From NCBI GenBank assembly GCA_004764695.1, contig SMSO01000035.1, positions 494,001-558,000 of the forward strand: DNA of 64,000 nucleotides, written 5' to 3'. The translations under genes and the position numbers were made by a program. Shown here piece by piece: positions 43,266 to 55,278 of the stretch. The first letter of the stretch is position 1; each line of letters opens with the position of its first letter. The notes beneath the pieces were generated by a model. That model had not been told where the DNA came from. It saw only the letters and a program-made list of their open reading frames with translations, and did no database searches. Origin of the DNA: Schizochytrium sp. TIO01. Taxonomy: Eukaryota > Sar > Bigyra > Thraustochytrida > Thraustochytriidae.

Positions 43266-46200
43266 ATGTTGACCAAGTTTGAGTCCAAGAGTCCTCGCGT
43301 GAAGGGTCTCGCCTTCCACCCCACGCGCCCCTTTATCTTGGCATCTTTGCACAATGGTGTGATCCAGCTATGGGATTACAAGATGGGCACTTTGCTGGAG
43401 CGCTACGAGGACCATGACGGTCCTGTTCGTGGCATTGACTTTCACCCTTCTCAGAACCTCTTCTGCTCCGGTGGTGATGACTACAAGCTCAAGGTGTGGC
43501 GCCTTCAACGTGGAGGCGGAGGGTCGCGACCTCTATTCAACTTGCTGGGTCATTTGGACTATATTCGCACAACCAAGTTCCATCACGAGTATCCGTGGAT
43601 CGTATCTGCGTCTGATGACCAGACCATCCGCATTTGGAACTGGCAGAGCCGCAGCAGTATCTCCGTACTGACCGGGCACAACCACTACGTCATGTGCGCA
43701 GAGTTTCATCCTAAGGATGACCTCGTGGTCTCAGCCTCCTTGGATCAGACCGTACGCGTGTGGGATACCTCCGGGCTGCGTAAGAAGACCGTGCGTGGAG
43801 CTCCCGCGGATCACGACCTTCAGAGCAACAACGCTGTCATCTCGCGCGTTAACGCTGACCTCTTTGGCGGTACTGATGCCATCGTCAAGTATGTGCTCGA
43901 AGGTCATGACCGCGGCGTGAACTGGGCTTCGTTCCACCACACGTTGCCGCTTATCATCTCAGGTGCTGATGACCGCCAGATCAAACTCTGGCGCATGAAC
44001 GAGACCAAGGCTTGGGAGGTTGACGCCATGCGTGGCCACACCAACAACGTCTCATGTGTCATCTTCCACCCTAAGGCGGAGCTCCTTGTCTCTAACTCGG
44101 AGGATCGCTCCATCCGTGTCTGGGATATCAGCCGCCGCCAGGGCGTGCAAACTTTCCGCCGTGAGCATGACCGTTTCTGGATCCTCGCCGCCCACCCTGA
44201 GCAGAACCTGCTGGCAGCAGGTCACGACTCGGGTATGATTGTTTTTAAGCTCGAACGTGAGAGACCCGCCTATGATACCCAGGCTAACAACACTGAGTTG
44301 TACTACGTCAAGGACCGCTACTTGCGGCGCTATGAGTATGGCTCGAGCGAGGACTCTGTTCAGGTTTCACTGCGCAGAGGATCAGGAACATCAACTGCTG
44401 GAGGCAGCATCGGCACGGCACCAAGGAACCTTGTGATGAACGCACACAACCCCGCGGAAATTAATATTCTCGTGCTTTCTGACGTGGATGGAGGCACATA
44501 CGAACTTGTCTCCTTGCCTAAGAGCAGCTCCGGAGGCGGCGCTGTCGCCACTGAGGTCCCGGACTCAAAGCGGGGACAGGCTCTTGGCGTAGCCTTTGTG
44601 GCAAGGAACAGGTTTGCAGTGCTTGACCGCAGCAGACAGATCCTTATCAAGAACCTTCGCAACGAGGTTGGTAAGAAGTTCCCAGCGCCGTATCCGACCA
44701 CTGACGGAATGTTTGCAGCAGGAACTGCTGGTCGTGTGCTGCTGAGATCAGAGGACCGCATTTCTCTCTTTGACACGCAGGCCAGACGCGTGCTTGGCGA
44801 AGTGGTTGTACCTATGGTTCGCCACGTGGTATGGAACAAGGACGGCTCTATGGTGGCACTGCTGTGCAAACACGCTGTGGTAATCTGCAATAAGCAGCTC
44901 GAGCAGCAATGTACGGTACCAGAGTCCGTGCGTGTCAAGTCCGGTGCGTGGGGTCCGCACGGTATCTTTGTGTACACGACCCTCAACCACATCAAGTACT
45001 GCATTCCTAACGGAGATACTGGTGTGATTCGCACGCTTGATCTTCCTGTGTACATCACTCGCGTGACCAAGGACACATTGTACTGCCTTGACCGCGAGTG
45101 TAAGGTACGCAAGATCTCCATCGATACGACTGAGTGCCTCTTCAAGATCGCTCTCATGCACAAGCAGTACGGAGAGGTTATTCGTATGATCCGCAATGCC
45201 AACCTCTGTGGACAAGCTATCATCGCCTACCTCCAGGCAAAGGGTTACCCGGAGGTAGCACTGCACTTCGTGGAGGATAAGAAGACGCGCTTCAACCTCG
45301 CCATTGAGTGCGGAAACCTTGAGGTAGCTATGACAGCTGCCCTCGAGGTTGATGACAAGGAGTGCTGGACACGCCTTGGCATTGAGGCACTCCGTCAGGG
45401 TAACCAGAAGATTGTCGAGATGGCCTACCAGCGCACTAAGGACTTCGAGCGTCTGAGCTTCCTCTATCTTATCACAGGTAACAACGACAAGCTCCGCAAG
45501 ATGCTCAAGATTGCAGAGATGCGTGGGGACGTCATGTCTCGTTTTCACAATGCACTCTATCTTGGTGATGCAGCCGAACGTGTCAAGGTGCTCGAGGAAG
45601 TTGGCCAGCTCTCTCTCGCCTACGTTGCTGCTGTTACCCATGGACTCAGCGAAGAGGCAGAGCGTCTTCAGGCGCTCCTCATTGAGGCAGAGGTTCCAGT
45701 GCCGCAGGTTGAAGCTGGGGCCTCGGAGGCCGCTCTGCTGATGCCACCGAACCCGATCTATCGCGATGCCAACGAGAACTGGCCTTTGCTCGAGGTCTCC
45801 AAGTCCATTATCTCGCAGGCTCTCCAGGATGGTGTCATTCCTGATGGAGCAGACCTCAGTGCCTACAATGAGACCGTAGACGAGTCTCAGGGACACGAGG
45901 TCACCGACGATGGCTTCGCTGATGACTTCAACGATGATGATGACATTGGCGTCAGCTCAGGGTTTCCTGGTGCTGAAGATGATCTTGACATGGGCGCCGG
46001 CGCAGGTGCTGCTTGGGGAGGTGACGATGATGACCTTGACATTGAGTTTGACGATGACATGGGAATGGGCGGAGAGGCCGATGCTGACCTTGATGTTGGC
46101 GTTGGAGAGAGCGTCGGTGGAGTTTTCGTGGCACCGACCGCTGGCCAAGACCGCGCAGCATGCTGGGTCCAAAATTCATCGCTCGCTGCAGACCATGTGG

Positions 46201-47075
46201 CAGCTGGATCCTTTGCAAAGGCCATGCAGCTGTTGAATCGCCAGATTGGACTCGTCAACTTCGCCCCTATGGAGGAGATGATGGAGGAGGTCTTCCTTGG
46301 ATCCCGCTGTGTTGTTCCCGGTCTCCCGGGAACCCGTTCTATCCCTACTCTCATGCAGCGTAACGATAAGGAGGGCAACCCGGGTGCCAAAACCCTTCCT
46401 GAGGTCTGTGTTAAGCTTCCCCTCTTGGTTGACAAGCTTCGCCTTGCGTACCGCTACTTTCAGGAGGGCAAGTTTAGCGACGCACTCAACTGCTTCCGTG
46501 AGATTCTTCTTGGAATCCCTTTGCTCGTTGTTCCTGGACGCGAGGTTCCTGAAGTCAAGGAGCTTCTTGGCATTTGCCGCGAATACATCACCGGCATCCT
46601 CATCGAGCTTGAACGGCGGGAAACCGAGGACCCGATTCGTCAGGCGGAGCTTGCCGCTTATTTCACGCGATGCACCCTGCAGCCGACGCACATGATTCTT
46701 GTTCTTAACTTGGCCATGACTCGAGCCTTCAAACTCAAGAACTTTATCACCGCCGCATCTTTTGCACAGCGCTTGCTCAATATGCCAGAAATCAACAGCC
46801 CTACCCAGTCCTCTCTCAAGACCAAGGCCACCAAGGTTCTCCGTGCTTCTGAGCAGCACGGTCGTAACGAGGTCAAGTTGAACTATGAAGAGAACGGCCA
46901 ATTCAACATTTGCTCACAGACCAACACCCCCATCGCTGATACCACTGATCTGATTAAGTGTCCATTCTGTGGTGCTGCCTCCAAACGTAGCGAAGCCAAC
47001 AAGCTCTGTAAAATCTGCACTTTGTCCCCCATGGGTGTTGAGACCTTGGGTCTTGTTTCGTCCACCGACCGATAG
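43266..47075 (+). CDS. COPA: Coatomer subunit alpha (alpha-COP, 1269 aa)
   Basis: The N-terminus reads MLTKFESKSPRVKGLAFHP, the classic alpha-COP start. Seven or so WD40 repeats fill residues 1-330 (for example VRGIDFHPSQNLFCSGGDDYKLKVW). The propeller binds the dilysine signals of ER-retrieval cargo. A second beta-propeller and alpha-solenoid follow. An acidic linker (DDDDIGVSSGFPGAEDDLD) lies near 880-940. The C-terminal domain that binds epsilon-COP ends in a conserved Cys-rich tail (IKCPFCGA, then LCKICTL). The length is slightly above the usual 1220-1230, mainly through the linker. The protein coats Golgi-derived COPI vesicles. The whole gene is one exon with codon use biased to C and G third bases, consistent with high expression. 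Long ORFs on the opposite strand are shadows of this bias. Confidence 0.97.
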   Translation: MLTKFESKSPRVKGLAFHPTRPFILASLHNGVIQLWDYKMGTLLERYEDHDGPVRGIDFHPSQNLFCSGGDDYKLKVWRLQRGGGGSRPLFNLLGHLDYIRTTKFHHEYPWIVSASDDQTIRIWNWQSRSSISVLTGHNHYVMCAEFHPKDDLVVSASLDQTVRVWDTSGLRKKTVRGAPADHDLQSNNAVISRVNADLFGGTDAIVKYVLEGHDRGVNWASFHHTLPLIISGADDRQIKLWRMNETKAWEVDAMRGHTNNVSCVIFHPKAELLVSNSEDRSIRVWDISRRQGVQTFRREHDRFWILAAHPEQNLLAAGHDSGMIVFKLERERPAYDTQANNTELYYVKDRYLRRYEYGSSEDSVQVSLRRGSGTSTAGGSIGTAPRNLVMNAHNPAEINILVLSDVDGGTYELVSLPKSSSGGGAVATEVPDSKRGQALGVAFVARNRFAVLDRSRQILIKNLRNEVGKKFPAPYPTTDGMFAAGTAGRVLLRSEDRISLFDTQARRVLGEVVVPMVRHVVWNKDGSMVALLCKHAVVICNKQLEQQCTVPESVRVKSGAWGPHGIFVYTTLNHIKYCIPNGDTGVIRTLDLPVYITRVTKDTLYCLDRECKVRKISIDTTECLFKIALMHKQYGEVIRMIRNANLCGQAIIAYLQAKGYPEVALHFVEDKKTRFNLAIECGNLEVAMTAALEVDDKECWTRLGIEALRQGNQKIVEMAYQRTKDFERLSFLYLITGNNDKLRKMLKIAEMRGDVMSRFHNALYLGDAAERVKVLEEVGQLSLAYVAAVTHGLSEEAERLQALLIEAEVPVPQVEAGASEAALLMPPNPIYRDANENWPLLEVSKSIISQALQDGVIPDGADLSAYNETVDESQGHEVTDDGFADDFNDDDDIGVSSGFPGAEDDLDMGAGAGAAWGGDDDDLDIEFDDDMGMGGEADADLDVGVGESVGGVFVAPTAGQDRAACWVQNSSLAADHVAAGSFAKAMQLLNRQIGLVNFAPMEEMMEEVFLGSRCVVPGLPGTRSIPTLMQRNDKEGNPGAKTLPEVCVKLPLLVDKLRLAYRYFQEGKFSDALNCFREILLGIPLLVVPGREVPEVKELLGICREYITGILIELERRETEDPIRQAELAAYFTRCTLQPTHMILVLNLAMTRAFKLKNFITAASFAQRLLNMPEINSPTQSSLKTKATKVLRASEQHGRNEVKLNYEENGQFNICSQTNTPIADTTDLIKCPFCGAASKRSEANKLCKICTLSPMGVETLGLVSSTDR

Positions 47076-48145
47076 ATTTCTTCTTCTCTTTTTTTTTTTT
47101 AAACAAATAAGAAGCAAGTTCAACATTCTCAAAAAACTTTTTCAATTTACGTATCTTGCCAGCCTAATTCATCATCCCTTAAAATATCTTCAATCCTATT
47201 CCCCCCTCACGGTATATAGTTCATAAACGACGCATCAATGACATCAACAAATTCAAATGGAGATAATCAATTATGGTACAGGAAAAATGATTCATGTGGA
47301 TAGCAAGATTCTACATAACGAATGAGAGATTACAGCAGTGGCCATCTGTTATCTCATAAGTTTCGTTATCATTTACTACCCAGGCCGAGTCAAAATGAAA
47401 AGTAATCTCAACTTGTGAATCAGTCGCCCAGTTTAGGATAACGAGATTCAGAAAAGAAGGCGTTTGGTGCTTCGACACATAAATTATCATCTACTAGTCA
47501 TATAGACAAAGCAAGGAGGGAATCGATAGATAGCTGCAGCTAGCTATGTGCTGGATCATTCAAAAAGCAAAGACAAAAAAGGAGACAGAGGGGAGGGGAT
47601 TAGAAAAAGAAAAGGGAAGAAAAAAAGTCTCAAATGAAGTTATGTTGTATTTGGTTGTTCTTAGCTTCCTTTTGAATATATCAACATATCTCAGTCCCTC
47701 AGAACTTCTATGGCATCTCAAGATCTTGGACGACGCCATTCTCTTTATAATCCTTTGATTGGCGATCTCAGCAACGAGCCATCTCAAGAACTTGATATAT
47801 TCATTGTTTTGTTTCGTACATAATCAAAATAACAGAGAAAGGAAGCATTTGTAACTTTCGAATACGAAAGGATCCAGCAGGGAACTCATCAACATTCCCA
47901 AGGGGGGGGGGGGTCATGTTATTGCTAAATCACGTCAAATATTTGTTGCTTTGCAATTTATTGCAAAACAAACTTGTTGGGTAATTGAATCGTTTGAGGT
48001 TGTTTGCCATTAAATTAAAAAAAAAAAGAAGCCCCAAACTGCACCTGTGGCCAAGTGTGTAAGCATGGCTGGATATTATTAAACAGGAAAACTTTGAGAA
48101 GACATTTTACCATCTTCATTTTAGTATGGATGAGTCGTTATTTAT
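47076..48145. other. Convergent spacer between COPA and CLASP
   Basis: AT-rich 3' flanks of both genes. A run of 12 G lies at 47902-47913. No gene supported. Confidence 0.55.
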
Positions 48146-51100
48146 CTACCGTGAACCTGGGAGACCACGCCTAATATAGGTATTGACAAGATTACGCTTG
48201 TCCTGCTTCAGCATATCCAAATACGGAGCAAGCGACTCCTTGCCGCAGGTCTCGTTCATTTCAACGAACAGGTAGGTAGCCGCCTTGCGAACTTGTGTGT
48301 CACTGTGATCCAAGAATTCAATTAGAGCAGGGTGAATCTGAGTCAAAAGATCAAGCACTTTTTCCGAAGGCATACGACGAGTCAAAGCTCGCAACATATC
48401 AATGCAGGCATCCTGTGCAGTTACCGTTGGATTGCCCAAGACTTGCAGAATTAGAGGAAGGCATCGAGAAGGATCACAAGATTCTGCAATGAGCAGTAAA
48501 GGAGCTTTCATATAGTTGTGCACAACTACATCAGGTGTTCCCCCTTCAATGTTAAAAATGGCCTGAAAAATGTTCTCCACCAAGCTATCCAGTCCCTCAT
48601 AATGATGCTTCAAAAGTAGCTGGAGCAGGAGCAGCGCCTCGAGTTTAGCACTGAGCTCGTTCTGGTTCAATTCATCTATACAGGTCTGGGCAATTTGACC
48701 TGCCCAATAGTTGCTGTCAGAGGCTGCATTATGTCTGACATCTACCCTCGAAGCCCAGGAACTTAGCTGGTCCCAAGCAGATGCATGGACGCTAGCGTCA
48801 CTACTCTTTAGTTGTAATAAGAGCTGGCTCACGGTCGTTTCAAAGCTATTCAGATCTGCAATGGCATCTGCAGGTGTTGTTTGCTCAGGAGCTAAAGGGA
48901 ATATGGGTGGAGAGGACGACGCCGGTCTCATATCAAAACGCTGTGGTGTGAGAGGTTTTAAACTTGCTGCATTGACTCGAGGGCTTGCACGAACGGCCTC
49001 GACCTTTGTTTCACTTTCAATAGTCTGGAAAGGCGATCCCAGTAGAAGTTCTTCATGGTGGACCATTCCACGAGAAGCTGGGACGGGTGAATTGACATTT
49101 TCATGATCGTTGTGAAGCACATCAAACGGGTCAGTATCTGCTGGACTCTGGGTTAGCTCCGGTTGGGTAGCATCTTCATTGACTACTTTCAGCACGTGAT
49201 TAGTATCAAGTAATTCGATGGTCTCATCCTCATCTTGTTGATGCTCCTTCATATGTCTTGATGCAATGGAGCGCTGTGAAAGCTGTGATTGGGACCTACT
49301 CAAGCTACCCCGTGCACTACCTGGTTCCTGACGTGTTACGGAGCGCGGAGACTGAGGCGAAGACATCTTGTTTTGTGAGGCGAGGGTAGCTCCAGCGTAT
49401 TGGGGCGGCTGATTGGCACGAGCGTTTTCTAAGTGGGACCTTTTAGACTCATCGAAGTTTGAGATATTATCCTTACAAACCTTTTCTGCGCGATCACGGA
49501 CATCACCAGGCAATTCATTCGATTCAAGCTGCTGAACAAAAAGAGCTGGATCATGTTTGTAAACAGCAAGAAGGACGGCTGTGGCAGCTTTGCGCATATC
49601 GAGATTTCTTGAGGAGAGAGACCGATCAGCTCGGCGAATGACTTGAAAGACATGCAAGCCAGTGGTAAAGAAGTGGCGTGTCAGCGGCACAATCTTCTCA
49701 AGGTATTCCAGGGCAGCCAGGCGCTTGGAGTCTCCCTTTTGTTTAGAAAGCTCGCTAAGCATACCAGCCAGCAAATCGGCTGGAAAATGCTCGAAACACA
49801 GATCCATTGCCTCGCTAGAGAATCGTCGGATTGGTAGCTTCCCATCCTTTGTGCCGGCTAAAAGAGCAGGTACTAAAATCTTGAGGTAGTCACTAAAGTC
49901 CTTGGCATGTTTAGGAAGCATCAAGCAAATGCATTTCAACACGTCCTGTGCTACTTTGTGGTGGCGACGCTCATCAGCTGCTTTGGCGCACAAAGCAGGA
50001 ATCAGCTTGGCGGCAAAAACTGGCGGGAAACCGTTTGGACTATCCATCAATGCGCTCATGATTGCCTCCACCGCGTCTTTTCTTGCGGACCAATGAGGGT
50101 TACTTTCAAGCTCCCGTAAGTGAGCAGTCAGGCTGCCTACTGAGGCGGATGCTTCCGATGCTTCACTATGCGCGTAGCCAGGAGCAGGCCCGCTATTGGT
50201 GGCAGAGAACGAGAACTGAGATTGAGACCGAGAGTTCATTGGCTCCCGCAGGGCAGCGCGCTCAGGGCGCGGGCCTTGTGTTTCGCTGCTGTTGGTCGTC
50301 GTTACAGAAGCACCAAGATTTTGCTCGACCCTCTTTGCAAACCCCATTGTGGAACGGGGTTCCTGCAGCGCTTGTTGTTGCGTCTGCTGAGGCAAACCAA
50401 CAGTACGCGGGGGTCTTGTTGCTACGCGTTGAGCACCCATAACGCGACGAGGACCGTTTTGAGAGCGGGTAGGCTTCGAAGAGGCATCTGCGTAGTCCCC
50501 AGGTTGGTAGTCGCGAGTGTCTCGGCCCTTTAGCAATGGCGAGGGTTGTGCTTGGACGCGTTGTGGGCCAGAACGCATTGGGCGTCCGGCACGAAGTCCG
50601 TGCTGTGCATTGGCAGAAGCGCCAGCACTTGCATCGGAGGTCTCGCTTGTTGCATATGACGAAGGTGCCGCTGGCGACACATGTTGATGAAATCCTGAAG
50701 AAGAACTTCGTTGAGATGGGATTGGTGAAGCTCCGCGTTGTAAGCTGCCTTGTGAACCTCCGCTACTTACAGTGTCAAAGTCGTTCTGGAAGTCCTCGTT
50801 AGTCTTGAAAGACAATACATCAGAACGAAAAGAACCGGTATCAAGTTCGCTGGTAGTTTCCGACTGAAATTCAAGAGGGGAGAAATCATTAGGACTCGAG
50901 GCCGTCGTGGGAAGGCTGCTCATGCTACTTGTGGCTGGGTTTTTATTGCCAGACGCCAGTTTGCGGTCCTGGCTTGAGGCAGGAGACACACGGACACGTG
51001 GGCTCAAGTCGGCTTCAAATTGTACATCAGACTGGGCGGCAAGCAAGCGTCGCTGACTAGAGCTATCAAGTCGTTTCATGATAGGCTCAGCAAGCTCAGG

Positions 51101-51910
51101 GCAGCGTGCGTGGAAAACCCAGTAGCAGGATCGTGCAGTGTTGCGGTTCTTCTCGTCTGCATCAGAGAGTGCTGTTTGTACGGCTGCTCGGACTTCAGTC
51201 AGGCGCCGGGTGTTTGAAGAGCGCATTATACCGGACCATTTGCGTAAAATAAGGTCAATATATTCAATAGAGACTAGCCGAAGATGGCTAGCTTTTTCTG
51301 TGACAGCTTCGCAGCATTTAGAAAGAATTTTGCCAACGCCAAAGGGTGCAGCGCATTCAATGATGGCTCGAATGCACGAGTCTGCTGATTCTGAAATTAC
51401 CTTGATTGAGACACACGTCTGTTTCAAGCAAATCTCAACCGCTGCAAAAGCAATCGATGCAAATCGAGGCGACCATTTGTAGGTTCCTTGACGCACACCT
51501 TCCACCTGAAACGCGTTAGCAAATGCTGCAAACGCGCTGCTTGCCTCTTTGACAATCGTCGAACGGAGGTCCTTCAGTTGCCCACACAGTGGCTCGCGAA
51601 TACGAGAAAGATAGTCAAGAAATTCCTCATAGCCGGCAGCACCCTGTTCTGCGGCCTTGCGAAGCCGCTCTAATGCAAGCATTCGGTCCTTCCAGTCCAC
51701 TTCCTTTTTCTCCAGCACCTTGCAGGCAAATTCGCAATCGCGAATCACGTCTCGCAAGGGAATAGATGGCGATGCAGGGCCGCCTGGTGACCTCAGTGCT
51801 GCATTTGTTTCACATGAGACGCTCAATTGTGATTTTACGCTAGGGTCCTCCTCATTAACATTGGCGCTCATCATGAAGTTTTCTGTTTTATCATCCTGAT
51901 GGGACATCAT
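48146..51910 (-). CDS. CLASP-family microtubule-associated protein (1254 aa)
   Basis: Three TOG-like HEAT arrays are visible. The first (about 50-290) is of the CLASP N-terminal type (DWKDRMLALERLRKAAEQG, then LRSTIVKEASSAFAAFANAF). The second lies at about 593-820 (HWSARKDAVEAIMSALMD, then DSKRLAALEYLEKIV). A third lies at about 1020-1250 and probably serves as the kinetochore/adaptor-binding C-terminal domain. Between TOG1 and TOG2 is a long basic Ser-rich linker with an SPIP motif near 393-396, which fits the S/T-x-I-P signal for EB1 binding at growing microtubule ends. CLASPs bind the lattice and promote rescue during mitosis and cell polarity. MMSHQDD is the first Met; another follows at residue 13. 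Intronless. Confidence 0.88.
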   Translation of the reverse strand: MMSHQDDKTENFMMSANVNEEDPSVKSQLSVSCETNAALRSPGGPASPSIPLRDVIRDCEFACKVLEKKEVDWKDRMLALERLRKAAEQGAAGYEEFLDYLSRIREPLCGQLKDLRSTIVKEASSAFAAFANAFQVEGVRQGTYKWSPRFASIAFAAVEICLKQTCVSIKVISESADSCIRAIIECAAPFGVGKILSKCCEAVTEKASHLRLVSIEYIDLILRKWSGIMRSSNTRRLTEVRAAVQTALSDADEKNRNTARSCYWVFHARCPELAEPIMKRLDSSSQRRLLAAQSDVQFEADLSPRVRVSPASSQDRKLASGNKNPATSSMSSLPTTASSPNDFSPLEFQSETTSELDTGSFRSDVLSFKTNEDFQNDFDTVSSGGSQGSLQRGASPIPSQRSSSSGFHQHVSPAAPSSYATSETSDASAGASANAQHGLRAGRPMRSGPQRVQAQPSPLLKGRDTRDYQPGDYADASSKPTRSQNGPRRVMGAQRVATRPPRTVGLPQQTQQQALQEPRSTMGFAKRVEQNLGASVTTTNSSETQGPRPERAALREPMNSRSQSQFSFSATNSGPAPGYAHSEASEASASVGSLTAHLRELESNPHWSARKDAVEAIMSALMDSPNGFPPVFAAKLIPALCAKAADERRHHKVAQDVLKCICLMLPKHAKDFSDYLKILVPALLAGTKDGKLPIRRFSSEAMDLCFEHFPADLLAGMLSELSKQKGDSKRLAALEYLEKIVPLTRHFFTTGLHVFQVIRRADRSLSSRNLDMRKAATAVLLAVYKHDPALFVQQLESNELPGDVRDRAEKVCKDNISNFDESKRSHLENARANQPPQYAGATLASQNKMSSPQSPRSVTRQEPGSARGSLSRSQSQLSQRSIASRHMKEHQQDEDETIELLDTNHVLKVVNEDATQPELTQSPADTDPFDVLHNDHENVNSPVPASRGMVHHEELLLGSPFQTIESETKVEAVRASPRVNAASLKPLTPQRFDMRPASSSPPIFPLAPEQTTPADAIADLNSFETTVSQLLLQLKSSDASVHASAWDQLSSWASRVDVRHNAASDSNYWAGQIAQTCIDELNQNELSAKLEALLLLQLLLKHHYEGLDSLVENIFQAIFNIEGGTPDVVVHNYMKAPLLLIAESCDPSRCLPLILQVLGNPTVTAQDACIDMLRALTRRMPSEKVLDLLTQIHPALIEFLDHSDTQVRKAATYLFVEMNETCGKESLAPYLDMLKQDKRNLVNTYIRRGLPGSR

Positions 51911-54527
51911 TGCAACTTGAAGTTTTTGCTTTCGTTGCCACAGTTGTTAGGATATAATTTCGGGTGATGAAACTTCGATGATCAGCAATTAAAAGTCGGC
52001 TCAATTTTGGTGTAAAAGTCGAGTGTTGAGTTTTAAAACGCTACTATTAAAATGGCGTCGGGATGTGGACCTTGGCCAAAACACCGCAGAAGACTCGAGA
52101 ACGTTTTCAAATGACGGATGAAGCAGGGCTGTATTGTAGTAAATCAAGTTCTTATCAACACGAGTGTGTTCTCGATCGACCTGATCCGCTCAGGCTATTA
52201 TAACTTTCTGTCTAAGCTCGCGCAGAAGCCTTGAGCCTTATTTGTATTATCTGCAATGCTTCGCTTTCGTGCAGTTGCACAGTGTCTGTGTCGCTCGTAA
52301 TCGCAAGGCTATTGTCACGGCTGCTGGGCTCTGCTCTTCGTGACCCACTAGCTTGTTATTGCAATGACTAGAACGCAAGGACGTCTGAGGCGCTCACGAT
52401 TTGTCGATCTGCGCAATCTTGCAGTGCAAGGATTGAGGGCGATAACCGATTGCACGAATGGAGATGGAAACGACGAATGTCATATAATAAAAAAATAAAC
52501 AACCAACTAATGATTATATACTAGGGAGACTTTTTAAAATCATAAACTTACTTTATATGATCTGTTCTGAGGGAAAAGAAACTCTATGCTTTTTCTCTTA
52601 GAGCAAGAGCGAGTGCTCGATGAATTTTTAAAATACATTACCATAGTGTAGGTAATAGTACTATGTAGGCTATATTTATTTTTTTCTTCTTGTTTCATTA
52701 TAATTAAAATATGAAGTTATTTCCATGTGGTAACTCACAATTAAAACTCCAAATACAAACATACTCTAGATTATAGTTTGGTTGAAGTCAGTGATTTATA
52801 TAACATTGGACACCAGCCCTTACCTTTTCTGAAGTACCAGCACCTTGAACTGCAAACCAGAAAGGTTTCTGCATGGGAATCAAGCTGCATTTATCGTCGT
52901 AAGGTTGAAACAGTAACGAGGCCTATATATTCATAGCCAATGATAAATCTCTTTTTTCTTTTCCTCTTTCTCTCCCTTTTTTAAATTTAAAAATAATAAA
53001 AATAAAAAAATAAAAAATCGAGGCGGCAGTTGCACAGTTCCAGACTACTAGGTGCTCGGTCTGATTGAAAAGTACCCTGCTGTTTCATACTAGCTCGAGT
53101 TGCTATAAGAGAATCCCAAGAACGATACAGAAACCTCGACAGCAACATATATTTCTTAAAAGCTACTGGATAGGTTCACTGGGCTGGCAGGGAAATGTAA
53201 CAGCAGCAGCTCACATTCTAGTTTATAACCGGATACATAATACTCTCAAATACCCTCTTATTACTCATTTAGGCTTGCGTTATTATGTTTAAAGGGGTAT
53301 ATTGTGGACGTTGGAAGCTCTCTCAGCCTTTAATCAGATTTTGCCTGTCCAAATAAGAGCGTTACGATAACGTTTCACAAAACGTAATTTTAAACCTTCA
53401 GGTCAACCAAGTACTAGTCACCTAGAAAGTTTCTTACTATTTTTATAATTAATATTATAACAAACCTTAATTAGCCTTTCAGGTTCGAAGATTTCAGAAT
53501 CACCATATGGCTCATAATCAACACAGTCTTTTAAGACTATCTGAGCATTGACACTTTAGTCAGAATGCCTCGAGGCCTTGGCAAGGGGTAGCCAACTAAA
53601 TAAGGCAACTTCGGAATGATTGGCTTGGCTGTAGGTATTAAGGCAACAGGTTCATATTTATTCGAAGATACCTACGCTCTTTTTAAAAAGCGGGAAATCT
53701 TGTCGCTACTCTCACCAAAAGGAACTTTGGGGTAGCCCTAATTATTAACCCTTGTAGCGAATGTCGAAGCGTGGTTACATTTTGAAAGCTGAGATTCACT
53801 ATCCCAAGAGGTTACATGCAAGAAAGTATACATTGCCTTACAACAAGATCGGCATATCAAAACTCTGCCATTTGTAGGTACCTATTAATGTTTGCACAGG
53901 TGCCATGGCATCCGCAATGTTCATAATCCAGATAGTACAGAAGTAGGTACCTACATCTTACATTGCGGAACAAGCTGGCCAACAAGGTTAATATACTCTA
54001 GGTACTACGGGTTCTCGATGAACTTCCGGGGATTGATGCAAGAGCAGCTCTTATCAAACAGCTGATAGCCCAGGGCGACGGGCCTTTCTCTGGCTATTGA
54101 TTTTCGTTTGTCCGCCTGCCTTTTTAACAACTTCTGTCCCACTTCTTCTTACTGCAATCGCGCTTTTGTGGATTGTTTTGCGATTGCAAAGTCAAAACTA
54201 GGCAAAACTCGCTCCAAAGAAGACGGAACAAACGATGTCACTGTCAGGGCATTCTCCAAAATTCGGCTCGGTTGACCTAGATACAAACTAGCTTCCGAGC
54301 CCAGCTTGTCTTGAAGTTCATCCTAAACTCGATCAACCCATTGAGGATTGAGCACCCGTCCTGAGTGTCCTGCATGCCTGTCATTTGCGCACAGTTTGTC
54401 TTGTTTGGTACACTCCACAAATCATTAGATAGTCGAGTCTCATTTCGCTGGGCATGCCGTACTCTAGAGCTAGAAAGGTAGCACGTACTGTTGTTATCAT
54501 CCGCTCTAATTGGCCTTCTGCTGCGGC

Positions 54528-54573
54528 ACTTGCACTGGCACTTGCGCTAGCACTTGCACTAGCACTTGCAGGC
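54528..54573. repeat. 12-bp minisatellite (CACTTGCACTAG-like)
   Basis: About four imperfect copies of CACTTGCRCTRG in tandem. Confidence 0.75.
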
Positions 54574-55212
54574 AGCAACCCTTAAGAGCCCTGGCGCGGC
54601 ACTTGCAGCATCGGTGCTCTGATGGAGCTCCTCTGATGGAGGAGCCGAGCAAAGCGCGCAACTGGGCTATCGTTGTTTCCGGACCACGCGAACTTGCTGA
54701 TGGTACTTGTTACGTAGCAGTGGTCACTGCAAACATAGCACGTAAATAAAGCTAAGGTCATGTCATATAGGTAGTACGTAATATAATCTTTTATTCCCTG
54801 CTCGCGGGCGCTAGTTGTTGACGGTGTAGTAATCAACCAGCTCGATGAGCTCTCACCCGTGGATCGATCGCGGAATTCTTCTCAAGCTCATCACGCCTCC
54901 GGGACGCAATCATGCGAATCTCTTGAACGCATAAACAGCAACCGGGGTCCTACGAAGGGTCTCCTTGCTCGAAAGCGGAGGAGACTGACTACCGCGTCAA
55001 TCTGAACCTGCGTGGCTAACTCAGGTGCTGAAGACTCGTTCACGCAGGGCAGAACACTGCAGAACTCCTCCGCATGCGTAGGGAGTTGGTCCGTTTGTTG
55101 TTGGTCACCCAAACGAAGCTCGCTCAGTCTCCCTTATTCGTGCCATCCCAATTACTACCTACCTACCTGACTAGTTCCAAAGTCTCGGACTGACTGACTG
55201 AGACTAAGGGTC

Positions 55213-55278
55213 AGAAAGAAAGGAAGAAAGAAAGAAAGAATGAATGAATGAATGAATGAATGAATGAATGAATGAATG
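55213..55278. repeat. (GAAA)n followed by (TGAA)n microsatellites
   Basis: Two adjoining tetranucleotide arrays that change unit at about 55240. Confidence 0.9.

Noticed and set aside
44360..46901. Long minus-strand ORFs (up to 382 codons) opposite COPA
   Set aside because: COPA is certain on the plus strand. Its codon bias opens the reverse frames, and these proteins have no domains.
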